NCBI GenBank assembly: GCA_002382085.1
Contig: DFZK01000002.1
Coordinates: forward strand, 15,718 to 79,717
Source: Sulfurospirillum sp. UBA4058
Lineage (GTDB): Bacteria; Campylobacterota; Campylobacteria; Campylobacterales; Sulfurospirillaceae
Length of the DNA: 64,000 nt
Direction: 5' to 3'
This document shows positions 25,444-34,445 of this stretch, piece by piece. The translations under genes were made by a program, and so were the position numbers. The notes beneath the pieces are model-generated. The model made no database searches and was not told the origin of the DNA. It worked only from the letters and a program-made list of their open reading frames with translations. Position 1 is the stretch's first letter. Each line of letters begins with the position of its first letter.

Positions 25444-27117
25444 TTAATAGATATAGCCGATTTGTAAAAGCACTCGGGTCGAATGATCGCTTTCACTTTC
25501 CACTTTTTCCGCACCGATCACATGAGCGATTTGGGCTTTGGTGAAGAACTGTTTATAGGAGGCTTGATAGCCAAATCCCAGATCGCTAAGATGTCTACTT
25601 TCACTACCGCTCATTTTATTTTCCATCGTGGCATAGCCTGTGTCTGCAAAAATGCTGGCTTTATGAGTGATGCCCTCATAACTCGGTAACGTATAAAAGA
25701 GTTCAGCCCCTAAAAGGTATCCGTCTTCAGCGGAGTGTTCACCCTCCGGAAAGGCTCTAACCCCGTATGCTCCGCCTAAGGAGAAGTCTTCCGAGCCGTC
25801 TAAGTTTTTATTGCCCAAAGCTTTTTGAAATCGAAGGCTAGCGGTTAAAGCGTACTCGGGATTGAAGTGAACGGTCTTTTCGATGCTACCGCTGATTTTA
25901 TCGTAATCTCCGTCAGTTTGTGCGCCTGCTTGATCTATCGCTAATGCATCAGCATCTTTAAAGCTAAGATTTCCGTGCGTTAGGGTCACGGAGGCATTGG
26001 TAAAAGTGTTTAATCCAAAGAGCAGGCAACTTCTCGTATACGCTAAAGTCAGGTTTGCCGCATCGGACTCTTTTTTAGTCACCGTATCGGTACTGCGTAC
26101 CTCATCTTTCATATTTTTATGCGCATACCCTAAACTTATATCGAAACTTTCAAGGCGTGTTTTAAAAATGGGGTAAATCAAAGAAGCTTCCAAGGTTGTC
26201 GCATTACCTAAGGCATCGAGTGATTCATACTCTTTGGCTAAGGAGTACGTGGTACGAGAAGCACTCACTTCGCCGCGAAGACCGTTTGCCGCCAAAGGGA
26301 AATTGTAGTAGAGTTTCCCGTTTTTCAGATCGGAAGTCGTCGATACGACGCCGTTCATACCTAATTTATCGCCGTATCCTAAAGGAGAGTTCGCGCTAAG
26401 ACCTAAATTGATGCGATAGCGTCCCGTGTATTGACTGCCGTAGTTATCGCCGACGATATAAGCACTGTAAGGCTCTGTTCCTGAAACGGCGATATCAAAG
26501 TCGGAAGCTCCTACCGTTTGAGCGGGTTTAACGTCGGCTGCCGTGACTTTAGCTCCGGGAGTAGCATTGATAAGAAGCATCGCGCGCTCTAGGGAATTCA
26601 CGGAGACGATATTGGCATCTTTGACGTCGTCGAGCATGGCTTGGATTTGAGTATCGGAAACTAAGGAGCTATTGCTCAGATGGAAATCTCCGTACTTTCC
26701 TTCGATAATCGCAATTTCAAGGATACCTTCATGCATCACTTGTTTAGGAATATACGCCCTTGCAACGAAGAAGCCGTGTTCACGATAATATCGGGTGATG
26801 AGCGAAGCAATCTTTTGAAGTTCAGAAAAGCTATGGCTTTGGTTTTTATAGGAGCTTAAGAGTTCTTGGAGTATTTCGGTCTTTACATGTAAAGCTCCCG
26901 TGATCTTAAACGATTTGACCTCAATCATCTTTCCGCTCTCCTCCACCATCGGTTCTTTAAGATCTTCAACAAGAAGAGAGGGAATGAGAGTATCGGGACT
27001 CTCTTGCACTTCTCGGGGAGGTTGAACTTGACGTTGTGCATCCCCGATCGTGGGAGCGGCACTAAAAAGAGAGGAGACGGTTGCGAGGGAGAGGGTTATG
27101 ATCGTTATCGGTTTCAT
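25444..27117 (-). CDS. TpsB outer-membrane transporter of two-partner secretion
   Basis: A 557-residue FhaC/ShlB-type outer-membrane protein that secretes the adjacent TpsA adhesin. The signal peptide (MKPITIITLSLATVSSLFSA) is followed by a linker, a POTRA region (about 65-200; FKITGALHVKTE, REHGFFVARAYIPKQ) and a C-terminal beta-barrel ending in LQIGYIY. RGEVSAS and SLGGAYGVRAFPEGEHSAEDG match the conserved barrel and loop-6 (VRGF-like) motifs, with VRAF replacing VRGF. The start at 27117 has AAGGAC upstream; a longer frame is not supported. It lies 14 bp after the tpsA gene in the same transcript. Confidence 0.85.
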   Translation of the reverse strand: MKPITIITLSLATVSSLFSAAPTIGDAQRQVQPPREVQESPDTLIPSLLVEDLKEPMVEESGKMIEVKSFKITGALHVKTEILQELLSSYKNQSHSFSELQKIASLITRYYREHGFFVARAYIPKQVMHEGILEIAIIEGKYGDFHLSNSSLVSDTQIQAMLDDVKDANIVSVNSLERAMLLINATPGAKVTAADVKPAQTVGASDFDIAVSGTEPYSAYIVGDNYGSQYTGRYRINLGLSANSPLGYGDKLGMNGVVSTTSDLKNGKLYYNFPLAANGLRGEVSASRTTYSLAKEYESLDALGNATTLEASLIYPIFKTRLESFDISLGYAHKNMKDEVRSTDTVTKKESDAANLTLAYTRSCLLFGLNTFTNASVTLTHGNLSFKDADALAIDQAGAQTDGDYDKISGSIEKTVHFNPEYALTASLRFQKALGNKNLDGSEDFSLGGAYGVRAFPEGEHSAEDGYLLGAELFYTLPSYEGITHKASIFADTGYATMENKMSGSESRHLSDLGFGYQASYKQFFTKAQIAHVIGAEKVESESDHSTRVLLQIGYIY

Positions 27118-27131
27118 GAGTGTCCTTTCTC

Positions 27132-30100
27132 TTAGTTGTATTCCGGCTCTAAGCCATCGGGTAAGCGCACTCCGCCGTTGATCAGTTGAATGAGCGAATG
27201 TGCCCACAAAGGCGTACGCATCGTATCAACCGTGGAGGAATGCATCACTCCTTGCAACGATTCCGTATCGTTTGAATGCGTTAAGGAGTCTTCGGTAGTG
27301 GACGGCAACGACGAGGCAATCAACGGAGGACGGATCGCCGTACCGTTTTCGATATGCGCAATATTAAGATTGGGTGCCGCCGTAATCGTTAAAAGTCCGT
27401 CAATATACGTAATCGCATAATTTAAAGAGCTTAATCCACTCACGACAATACTATACGCTCCCTCGGCAACGGCTCCTTGACTCGTTCCGCCGTAATGTAG
27501 ACTTCCCGATAAAACACTTGGCGTTTCGCCGTTTACGAAGCCGCTATAGCTGACGCCCGCACCGCCGCTATAAGCCGTAGCGTTACGTGTTTTTGAGACA
27601 TTATCAGCGGTTATGGTTAATGAAGCGGGCGTAACGGTTAGGGTTCCGTCTACTACGGTAAGATTATAATTATTATCGTTTGCCGCGGCTGTTAGCGTAT
27701 ACGTTCCGACATTCTTTCCGCCTCCTCCAAAAAGGACGCTATCTATTACCGAAGCATCTTCCCCGTTGACCAGTCCGCTCACCGTATAGCCTGAAGCACT
27801 TTGGTTTAAGCCGTTATAGGTTTTCGTATCGGAGTTAACGCTAATCGTCGCATCGGCTTTAGCGATCGTGAGCGTTCCGTCACTATAGCCAATTAAATAC
27901 CCTTGTTGGTCGGAATAAAGTCCCGAAGCGATAATGCTCGTCGTTCCGGCATTGAGAGTATCGCCGCCGTAAGCGTAAGTAACGCTTCCGTGCAATCTGC
28001 TATCGGGGGTTTGAGAATAACTAATACTGTTACTACCGCTATATGCCAAACCGTCATAGGTTTTTGAAGCGTTTGAAACCGTCACGGTAAGCGGCGTCAT
28101 AAACGAGCGAAGCAATGGATGGGTGTACCCCTCATAAAGGATCCAGAGGGCATCAAAATCAAAACCTCCGTACGAAGAGTGTGTCAAAGCACTCGTACCG
28201 CTCGTACTGTAAAGACCGGCTATATGGGTAACGGTACCGCCACCGGCTTCGATGCCGTTGATTTTTCCCGTCGTATCGATATTCCAATAGCTATTCGTTA
28301 TAGTACCGTCGTTAAATCCCGCCAAGGCGCCGACGACACTACTTCCGCTCACGCTTCCGGTAGCGTAGCTATCAATAATTGTACTGCTCTCGTTACGCCC
28401 CGTTAAACCGCCGACAACGCTGCTTCCGCTCACATTTCCTGCGGCATAGCTATCGGAAATCGTACTGAAAAAATCATTGTGTCCGGCGATTCCACCGACA
28501 TACGTATTTCCACTGACGCTTGTCACGGTGTAGCTACCGGCGATCGTACCCGAATCGTTGTATCCTACTAATCCGCCGACGTCCGTATTTCCGCTCACGT
28601 TCCCTGAGGTATAGCTACCGGTAATCGTACCCGAATCGTTACGTCCCACCAATCCGCCGACGGCACTACTTCCGCTCACGTTCCCTGAGGTATAACTACC
28701 GGTTATCGTACCCGAATCGTTGTATCCCACTAATCCGCCGACATACGTATTTCCGTTAATTTCAACATCGGTAAGTCCGATATTGCGAATTAAAGAAGCA
28801 CTCGTCGTTGATCCGAACAAGCCTAAGATATCTTCCGTCGGTCGATTGATCGTGAGTGCATCTATAGTATGATTATCTCCGTCAAAAGTTCCGCTAAAAG
28901 GATGCAGAGCACTTCCGATAGGCACAAAGCCGGCACTGCTCCACATCTCCGCACTATAGGCGATGTTTTTTGTAAGCGTGTAAGAAGCGCTAAGATCCAT
29001 GACTGCCAGTTGCAGTTGGTGGTCGTTAGAGATCGTCGTCGAATATTCGCTACGTAAAAACGGACGTGTTTGTCCGTCTATCATATACCATTTGTCGGTA
29101 AAATTAAAACTTGAGTAAGTAGCTTGCGTAAAAGCATCAATCGAAGAAGTTGCGCTATGAACACCCGTTATACTGCTACTACCGCTTCCGGCACTAATGC
29201 TATTCGCTTTTCCGCTGGTATCGATATCCCAATAGCTTGAACTAATACTCCCGTAGTTATATCCCGCAAAACCGCCGACATAGGAAGAACCGCTGACGTG
29301 ACCCGCGGAATACGCAAATGAGACGGTTCCGTCATTTTCGCCGATCAAGCCGCCGACATAATCTTTTCCGGCAACGCTTCCCGTCGCATAAGCATTGGTA
29401 ACAAAGGCATCGTCGAAGAGAATTCCTACTAATCCTCCGGTATAACCGTTACTTCCCGTTACGTCTCCCGAGGCATAGACGTTTGAAAGCGTGCCGTAAT
29501 TGCTGTACCCCACGAGCCCGCCGACGTAATCTTTTCCGGAAACGCTTCCCGTCGCATAAGAATCCGAAATACTTCCCAAATTTTGACCGACCAATCCGCC
29601 GGTAGAATTGCCCGTTCCAAGAACGTTACCGTCCGTATACGTTCGAGCAATCGTCCCGTAATTATTATATCCTACGAGTCCGCCGACGTAAGAGATACCG
29701 CTGACGCTCCCTTGGGCATACGCATCGTGAATATCGGCATGATTGCTATACCCTACCAACCCGCCGACATAGTAACTACCGATCACCGAAGCGTTCGTAA
29801 GACCGACATCGCAAATCGTCGATCCCGCACCCGCATAGCCGAAAAGTCCTATAAAATAGTACCCAGACCAATGTGCCCTTAAACCCTCAATCGCATAGCC
29901 GTTGCCCTCAAACGTTCCGGTAAAGGGACTAACGTTCGTTCCGATAGGAAGAAATCCCGCTCCGCTATTCCACGTTGACGTCACGGAGGCGTTGATATTT
30001 CCGCCTAATTCATACTTACCGCCTACCGCGCGACTGACCCATTGAAGCTGATACGGATTGTAAATCGATACCAAACCGTTAGTTCCGAAAATCACTTTGT

Positions 30101-31328
30101 TCGTGGTGTTGGGGGCACTGAAGAAAATACCGCCGTAAGTCGTATTGGTATTTTTGACGGTAGCATTGACGTAAATTTCATCGCCGGCGGTCAATCTCAG
30201 ATACGTTGCGCTTGACCATAATAGATTTTCATTCACGTGAATATCGCCGCTTGCGCTTAACGTTACGTGCGTTCCACCGTTTAAAACAGTCGTAATCGTA
30301 TCGGCATCGATCGTTGAGCCGCCGATACTATCGGTCCCACCATCAGCAATGGTAATATCGGTTGGATCTAACAGCCACTCTTTCGCTTTAACGGAGACGT
30401 CAGGGCTTACATGTAAGGTTTCGGCACTGGTTTCAATCACTCCACCAACGGCACTCAGACTTCCGCCGACGTCGGTCGTACCGCCGTGGGCATACAAGGT
30501 GATAGAACCCGTAAGATCATCGAGCGAATCGGCTTCAAGAATGCCGGTGTTGTTGACGACCCCTTTTAAGAGTTCATTGACCGCATTGGTCGTTAGATAA
30601 ATTTCCCCTCCATCGGCATAAATAGCACCCTTATTTTCCACTAAAGCATTGAAAACGCCTTTATCGACTTTAAGGCTCACCAGAGAATTACCGTTGAGGT
30701 TGATCGTAGCTTCATCGCCACCCGTAAGCGTTACGACGCCTTTAACGGCTCGAATAACGCCTCCGTTTTGCACGGTATCGGCAAAAAGCGAAGCGTACCC
30801 TCCGTTTTGAATTTCAATCGTCCCTAAATTCACGACCGAAGCGGTGCTTTCACCTTTTAAACTATAATTTCCGTTTTGAAAATCTTCATCGCTGAGCATT
30901 TTGGTGGTAGCCAGTAGTCCTGAGGTACTGATTTTAGCATCGGAGTTAAAAAGCACCCCGTTGGAGTTGAGTATCCACACTTGCCCGTTGGCGTTTAGCG
31001 CTCCGTCTATAACGCTTTTTTCATTGCCTATGACGCGATTGAGCGTAATAGCGGTCGTTGAGGGTTGAACGAAATTAACGATTTCGGTCGAACCGATTGA
31101 AAAGCGATTCCAGTTGATCGACGCTTTGGACGTATTTTGAGTCACGGTGGTCGTACCGCCGCTTTGAGCGATATTCGCACTTCCGCTTGTAACCGTCCCT
31201 CCGCTAGGTGCGGCATAAAGCAACGTCGTGCCGACGAGTAACGCTGAAACCGTGAGGCTTATCTTCCTTCCTTGAAGAATACGTAAAAAAGAGGCACAAT
31301 CAAATACATGTTTGTCAATACTTTGCAT
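27132..31328 (-). CDS. TpsA filamentous haemagglutinin-like adhesin with GLUG and MBG repeats
   Basis: A 1,398-residue secreted exoprotein. A long signal peptide (about 40 residues, KISLTVSALLVGTTLLYA) precedes the TPS secretion domain (about 45-300), which has NWNRFSIGS and ILNSNGVLFNSDA in place of the usual NPNG motif. Two blocks of GLUG repeats follow (VGGLVGYN-type, about 520-700 and 880-1060), then three MBG-type domains (SKTYDG, TKTYNG, SKTRNA; about 1090-1330) and a short tail. GLUG and MBG domains are found in surface adhesins. AAGGAAACC precedes the ATG. It is co-transcribed with the TpsB gene. The repeats make it prone to length change. Confidence 0.85.
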   Translation of the reverse strand: MQSIDKHVFDCASFLRILQGRKISLTVSALLVGTTLLYAAPSGGTVTSGSANIAQSGGTTTVTQNTSKASINWNRFSIGSTEIVNFVQPSTTAITLNRVIGNEKSVIDGALNANGQVWILNSNGVLFNSDAKISTSGLLATTKMLSDEDFQNGNYSLKGESTASVVNLGTIEIQNGGYASLFADTVQNGGVIRAVKGVVTLTGGDEATINLNGNSLVSLKVDKGVFNALVENKGAIYADGGEIYLTTNAVNELLKGVVNNTGILEADSLDDLTGSITLYAHGGTTDVGGSLSAVGGVIETSAETLHVSPDVSVKAKEWLLDPTDITIADGGTDSIGGSTIDADTITTVLNGGTHVTLSASGDIHVNENLLWSSATYLRLTAGDEIYVNATVKNTNTTYGGIFFSAPNTTNKVIFGTNGLVSIYNPYQLQWVSRAVGGKYELGGNINASVTSTWNSGAGFLPIGTNVSPFTGTFEGNGYAIEGLRAHWSGYYFIGLFGYAGAGSTICDVGLTNASVIGSYYVGGLVGYSNHADIHDAYAQGSVSGISYVGGLVGYNNYGTIARTYTDGNVLGTGNSTGGLVGQNLGSISDSYATGSVSGKDYVGGLVGYSNYGTLSNVYASGDVTGSNGYTGGLVGILFDDAFVTNAYATGSVAGKDYVGGLIGENDGTVSFAYSAGHVSGSSYVGGFAGYNYGSISSSYWDIDTSGKANSISAGSGSSSITGVHSATSSIDAFTQATYSSFNFTDKWYMIDGQTRPFLRSEYSTTISNDHQLQLAVMDLSASYTLTKNIAYSAEMWSSAGFVPIGSALHPFSGTFDGDNHTIDALTINRPTEDILGLFGSTTSASLIRNIGLTDVEINGNTYVGGLVGYNDSGTITGSYTSGNVSGSSAVGGLVGRNDSGTITGSYTSGNVSGNTDVGGLVGYNDSGTIAGSYTVTSVSGNTYVGGIAGHNDFFSTISDSYAAGNVSGSSVVGGLTGRNESSTIIDSYATGSVSGSSVVGALAGFNDGTITNSYWNIDTTGKINGIEAGGGTVTHIAGLYSTSGTSALTHSSYGGFDFDALWILYEGYTHPLLRSFMTPLTVTVSNASKTYDGLAYSGSNSISYSQTPDSRLHGSVTYAYGGDTLNAGTTSIIASGLYSDQQGYLIGYSDGTLTIAKADATISVNSDTKTYNGLNQSASGYTVSGLVNGEDASVIDSVLFGGGGKNVGTYTLTAAANDNNYNLTVVDGTLTVTPASLTITADNVSKTRNATAYSGGAGVSYSGFVNGETPSVLSGSLHYGGTSQGAVAEGAYSIVVSGLSSLNYAITYIDGLLTITAAPNLNIAHIENGTAIRPPLIASSLPSTTEDSLTHSNDTESLQGVMHSSTVDTMRTPLWAHSLIQLINGGVRLPDGLEPEYN
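28500..28760 (-). repeat. 81-bp tandem repeats in the adhesin gene
   Basis: At least three near-identical 27-codon units (GTITGSYTSGNVSG, then VGGLVGxND) lie head to tail within the second GLUG block. The nucleotide identity is high enough for recombination or slippage, so unit number may vary between strains. Confidence 0.65.
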
Positions 31329-31446
31329 AAGGTTTCCTTATTTCATGAACTAAACAGTCTTTGGAAGCGGGGAGAATTTCAACAATGAGGCAAGAAAAAG
31401 TAGTCTTAAAATTGTATCATAAATTTATAATTTAAGTTCCTTTGAC

Positions 31447-31636
31447 TTCCTTATTTTCCAAAAGAGAGTAACTTTATCTTATTTTTTGATGCGCAAATCA
31501 AAGAAGAGCAAAAGATCATCGATGACAATACCAAACATATCAACACCATGCAAAAAGAAAACCTTCTTGTTACACAACTGCATGCACTCAGTAAAACGGT
31601 TCTATTTCAAAGCACAAAACCGTTTTACATGTAAAG
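31447..31636 (+). pseudogene. Gene remnant in a 312-bp gap
   Basis: The gap 31329-31640 holds the upstream region of the adhesin gene and an open stretch of about 62 codons (31450-31636) with no usable start. It translates to a charged helical sequence (DAQIKEEQKIIDDNTKHI, then KENLLVTQLHALSKT). It ends at a TAA inside a TTACATGTAA copy (31625-31634). It looks like the 3' end of a lost gene. No family was recognised. Confidence 0.35.
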
Positions 31637-31640
31637 ATTT

Positions 31641-33206
31641 TTAGCCTTTAACCACGAGGAAATCTTCTTTGTCGCCACGCCAGCGTAAACTGTACAGATC
31701 GTGGCGGCGAGAGCGCATATTGCGCACACTACCCCGTTCTCGCAGTTCTTTTAAAAGACTGATGTCCAGATCGGCGACCAACGTCATCTCGGTATTGGGC
31801 GTGGCTTCTGCCATAATGGCATCGTGAGGAAACGCAAAATCGGACGGGCTAAAAACAGCGGCTTGGGAGTATTGGATGTCCATGTTTTCGACTTTGGGAA
31901 GTGTGCCAACACTGCCAGAGATCGCCACATAACACTCGTTTTCAATCGCTCTGGCTTGCGCGCAACGACGCACGCGTAAGTAACTGTTTTTCGTATCGGT
32001 CCAATAAGGAACGAAAAGTATGTCGATGCCCTGCTCGGCTAAAAGACGCGGCAGTTCGGGGTACTCAACATCGTAGCAGACCAAAATGCCCACACGCCCC
32101 ACATCGGTTTCAAACACACAGAGCTTGTCACCGCCGTGCATGCCCCAGTACGCCTCTTCATCAGGCGTGATGTGCAATTTTTTCTGCGCATCTTTCGTAC
32201 CGTCGCGACGACACAAATAGCTGGCGTTGTAGAGCGTATTACCGTCGTATTCGGGCATACTGCCTGCGATGATGTTGATGTTGTAGCGCACGGCGAACTG
32301 CCCTATTTTCTCCACCAACGTATCGGTATATGCCGCCACCGTACGAATCGCCGTTTCTTGGTTTTCGTCACTGCGCAATGCCATCAACGGTGCGTTGAAG
32401 AACTCGGGGAAGAGTACAAAATCGGCTTTATACCCCGCCATTGCGTCCACGAAAAATTCGACTTGGTCTAAAAACTCCTCGACGCTTTTAACGCTTCGCA
32501 TTTGCCATTGCACGACGCTGACGCGAATAATGCCGCGATTGACCGTAGGATGGGTATGCGGCTCTTCATAATCGACGTTGCTCCACTCTAAAAGCGTAGC
32601 ATACTCGCGAGACGCGGCGTCACCTTTGAGGTAGCCTTTTAAGATGCGCCTGACGTGAAAGTCGTTGGCAAGTTGAAACCCTAAGACGTGATCACGTAAT
32701 TCTTTATCTTTTACCCGTTCGATGTATTTGGAAGGCGTCATTTCATGCGCATGAGCGGCATAACCCGGGATGCGCCCGCCTGCGATGATACGCTTGAGAT
32801 TGAGTCGGTAGCAGAGCTCTTTGCGTGCGTCGTAAAGCCTGCGCCCGAGTCGTAATCCTTGATAATCCGGATCGACGTAAATATCCAAGCCGTAAAGCGT
32901 ATCGCCTTTGGGATCGTGCGTGCTCAACAAACAATTTCCCGTAATTTGATCGTACGTATGGCGATCGCCGTATTGGTTATAATCGACGATCAGGCTTTGT
33001 GCCGCGGCAATGACTTTACCGTCGTCTTCAATACAAATCTGACCTTCGGGAAAAGTAGAAAGCTGTGCGCTAAACTCTTCGATCGTCCAACCTCCAAGCG
33101 TCGGATACACTCTATCCATAATACGTTTGACGTCGCCGTAATCTTCTGCTTGCAAGTTGCGTAAAATAAGTTTATTGGTCTGTTTTAATTCGTCGTTGTT
33201 TCCCAT
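31641..33206 (-). CDS. GNAT acetyltransferase-nitrilase fusion
   Basis: A 521-residue fusion. The N-terminal 210 residues form a GNAT acetyltransferase domain (LDIYVDPDYQGLRLGRRLYDAR is its acetyl-CoA loop). The C-terminal part (about 225-510) is a carbon-nitrogen hydrolase with the catalytic triad Glu in LFPEFF, Lys in KKLHITPDEE and Cys in LVCYDVEYPEL. Such fusions are known in many bacteria but their amide substrate is not established. The gene is transcribed alone and starts with a suitable AAGGATTTT region. A possible role is amide release coupled to N-acetylation, but this is inference. Confidence 0.85.
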   Translation of the reverse strand: MGNNDELKQTNKLILRNLQAEDYGDVKRIMDRVYPTLGGWTIEEFSAQLSTFPEGQICIEDDGKVIAAAQSLIVDYNQYGDRHTYDQITGNCLLSTHDPKGDTLYGLDIYVDPDYQGLRLGRRLYDARKELCYRLNLKRIIAGGRIPGYAAHAHEMTPSKYIERVKDKELRDHVLGFQLANDFHVRRILKGYLKGDAASREYATLLEWSNVDYEEPHTHPTVNRGIIRVSVVQWQMRSVKSVEEFLDQVEFFVDAMAGYKADFVLFPEFFNAPLMALRSDENQETAIRTVAAYTDTLVEKIGQFAVRYNINIIAGSMPEYDGNTLYNASYLCRRDGTKDAQKKLHITPDEEAYWGMHGGDKLCVFETDVGRVGILVCYDVEYPELPRLLAEQGIDILFVPYWTDTKNSYLRVRRCAQARAIENECYVAISGSVGTLPKVENMDIQYSQAAVFSPSDFAFPHDAIMAEATPNTEMTLVADLDISLLKELRERGSVRNMRSRRHDLYSLRWRGDKEDFLVVKG

Positions 33207-33310
33207 TCAAAATCCTTTGATAACCTACACGTAAAATCACGTCGTTATCTTAGCACTCTTTAGGTTTAGGAGGAGTTGAATTTCTTACGTAACGTCCGTA
33301 TCGAAGTCAA

Positions 33311-33330
33311 AAGAGAGCCGAAGCTCTCTT
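33311..33330 (-). terminator. Hairpin terminator of the Gly-rich protein gene
   Basis: AAGAGAGC pairs with GCTCTCTT around a CGAA loop (UUCG on the minus-strand RNA), followed on the minus strand by TTTTG. It lies 20 bp after the stop at 33351. Confidence 0.6.
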
Positions 33331-33350
33331 GTCACACTAAAAGTAAAGCC

Positions 33351-33680
33351 TTATCGACCGCCGCGTCCGTTTCCTTTTCCGCCGCCGCCTACTCCGCCGC
33401 CCGCACCGGAATTGCCGTTACCGGCTCCAGCACCTGCTCCGGCACCTACGCCTGTTCCCGTGCCGTTGGTATTGGCACGCTGTGATTGAGAAAGAGATTG
33501 CCTCTCTTCTTGTGAAAGTGCTTGCATTTTGGATTGCATCGCTGCTTGAAAAGCCGCTCTATCTTCTGCCGGAACCGTTCCGCGCATTGCCGAAAGTTCC
33601 GCTGCACTCATCGCGGAATAATCCACCGCAAAAACCGTTACGCCGAGCATACATAATGCTAAAAGACTTTTTTTCATCAT
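33351..33680 (-). CDS. Small Gly-rich secreted protein, DUF1104-like N-terminus
   Basis: A 109-residue protein with a signal peptide (MKKSLLALCMLGVTVFA). The middle DYSAMSAAELSAMRGTVPAEDR and QSKMQALSQEER resembles the DUF1104 family of periplasmic Campylobacterota proteins. The last 40 residues are almost only Gly, Ala, Asn and Ser, ending KGNGRGGR. It is divergent from the response regulator gene, and the shared intergenic region has 11-bp repeats, so it is probably a target of that system. AAGGGGG lies just before the two possible ATGs (33680, 33677). Confidence 0.7.
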   Translation of the reverse strand: MMKKSLLALCMLGVTVFAVDYSAMSAAELSAMRGTVPAEDRAAFQAAMQSKMQALSQEERQSLSQSQRANTNGTGTGVGAGAGAGAGNGNSGAGGGVGGGGKGNGRGGR

Positions 33681-33723
33681 AACCCCCTTTGAAAAATTTT
33701 ATAATGAAATTCTATAATGCCAA

Positions 33724-33774
33724 CGTTAGCGAATCGTTAAGGGAAAAATTTTTTTACTTTAACACTTCGTTAAC
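33724..33774 (+). promoter_or_regulatory. Candidate response-regulator operator with 11-bp period
   Basis: CGTTA-type words begin at 33724 (CGTTAGC), 33735 (CGTTAAG), 33757 (CTTTAAC) and 33768 (CGTTAAC), so all four lie on an exact 11-bp grid. Direct repeats with this spacing are the usual binding sites of OmpR/PhoB-family regulators. The array lies between the divergent Gly-rich protein gene and the response regulator gene. Confidence 0.55.
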
Positions 33775-33809
33775 GCAGATATGTTATGCTTTAACTCAAG
33801 GAGAAGGTT

Positions 33810-34445
33810 ATGTCAAAAATTTTACTGCTTGAAGACGACTATCTTTTAAGTCAAACGCTGATCGGTTTGCTGAGGGAAGCAGGGTTTGAAGTTACCCATG
33901 CTCAAGACGGCGAAGAAGCACTCTCCTTAAGCTATGAAACGGTTTTTGACCTATACCTTTTCGATATTAACGTACCTTTACTCAACGGTATCGACGTTTT
34001 AAAACTTTTACGCGACAACAACGATAAGACGCCGGCTTTTTTTATCAGCGCGTATAAAGATATTCAAACGATCACCAAGGCATTTGAGGGCGCGTGCGAC
34101 GATTATATTAAAAAACCTTTTGATTTTGACGAACTCGTCGTACGAATTAAAGCGCATATTCACAAGCACAATCCGACGATTGTTTACGGCTCAATGCGTT
34201 ACGATCTTTTCAATAAACGTATTTTCGTCGACGATAAAGAGGTCGATTTGGGAATCGTCGAAAAAGCGATTTTTGATCTTTTAATGCGAAACATGTCTCA
34301 AACGCTCGATAAAGAAATGTTCTTTGACGTTATGGAAAAACCGAGCGACATCGCCTTACGCGTTCATCTTACCAAACTCAAACAACGCTTTGCTCTCACT
34401 ATTACCAATATTAAAGGCATAGGATACCGCCTTGAAAAAGTATGA
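33810..34445 (+). CDS. OmpR-family response regulator
   Basis: A 211-residue two-component regulator. The receiver has the acidic pocket LLEDDYLL, the phospho-acceptor Asp in YLFDINVPLLNGIDVLK, FISAYK and the lysine KKPFDFDELVVRI. The C-terminal winged helix is somewhat short and ends in LTITNIKGIGYRLEKV. AAGGAGAAGG supplies the ribosome site. It overlaps the kinase gene by 14 bp. The upstream 11-bp repeats suggest that it controls its own operon and the divergent secreted-protein gene. The signal is unknown. Confidence 0.85.
   Translation: MSKILLLEDDYLLSQTLIGLLREAGFEVTHAQDGEEALSLSYETVFDLYLFDINVPLLNGIDVLKLLRDNNDKTPAFFISAYKDIQTITKAFEGACDDYIKKPFDFDELVVRIKAHIHKHNPTIVYGSMRYDLFNKRIFVDDKEVDLGIVEKAIFDLLMRNMSQTLDKEMFFDVMEKPSDIALRVHLTKLKQRFALTITNIKGIGYRLEKV

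Noticed and set aside
28500..28760. CRISPR-like array
   Set aside because: The regular repeats are in-frame 81-bp coding units of the adhesin GLUG domains, with no unique spacers and no cas genes.
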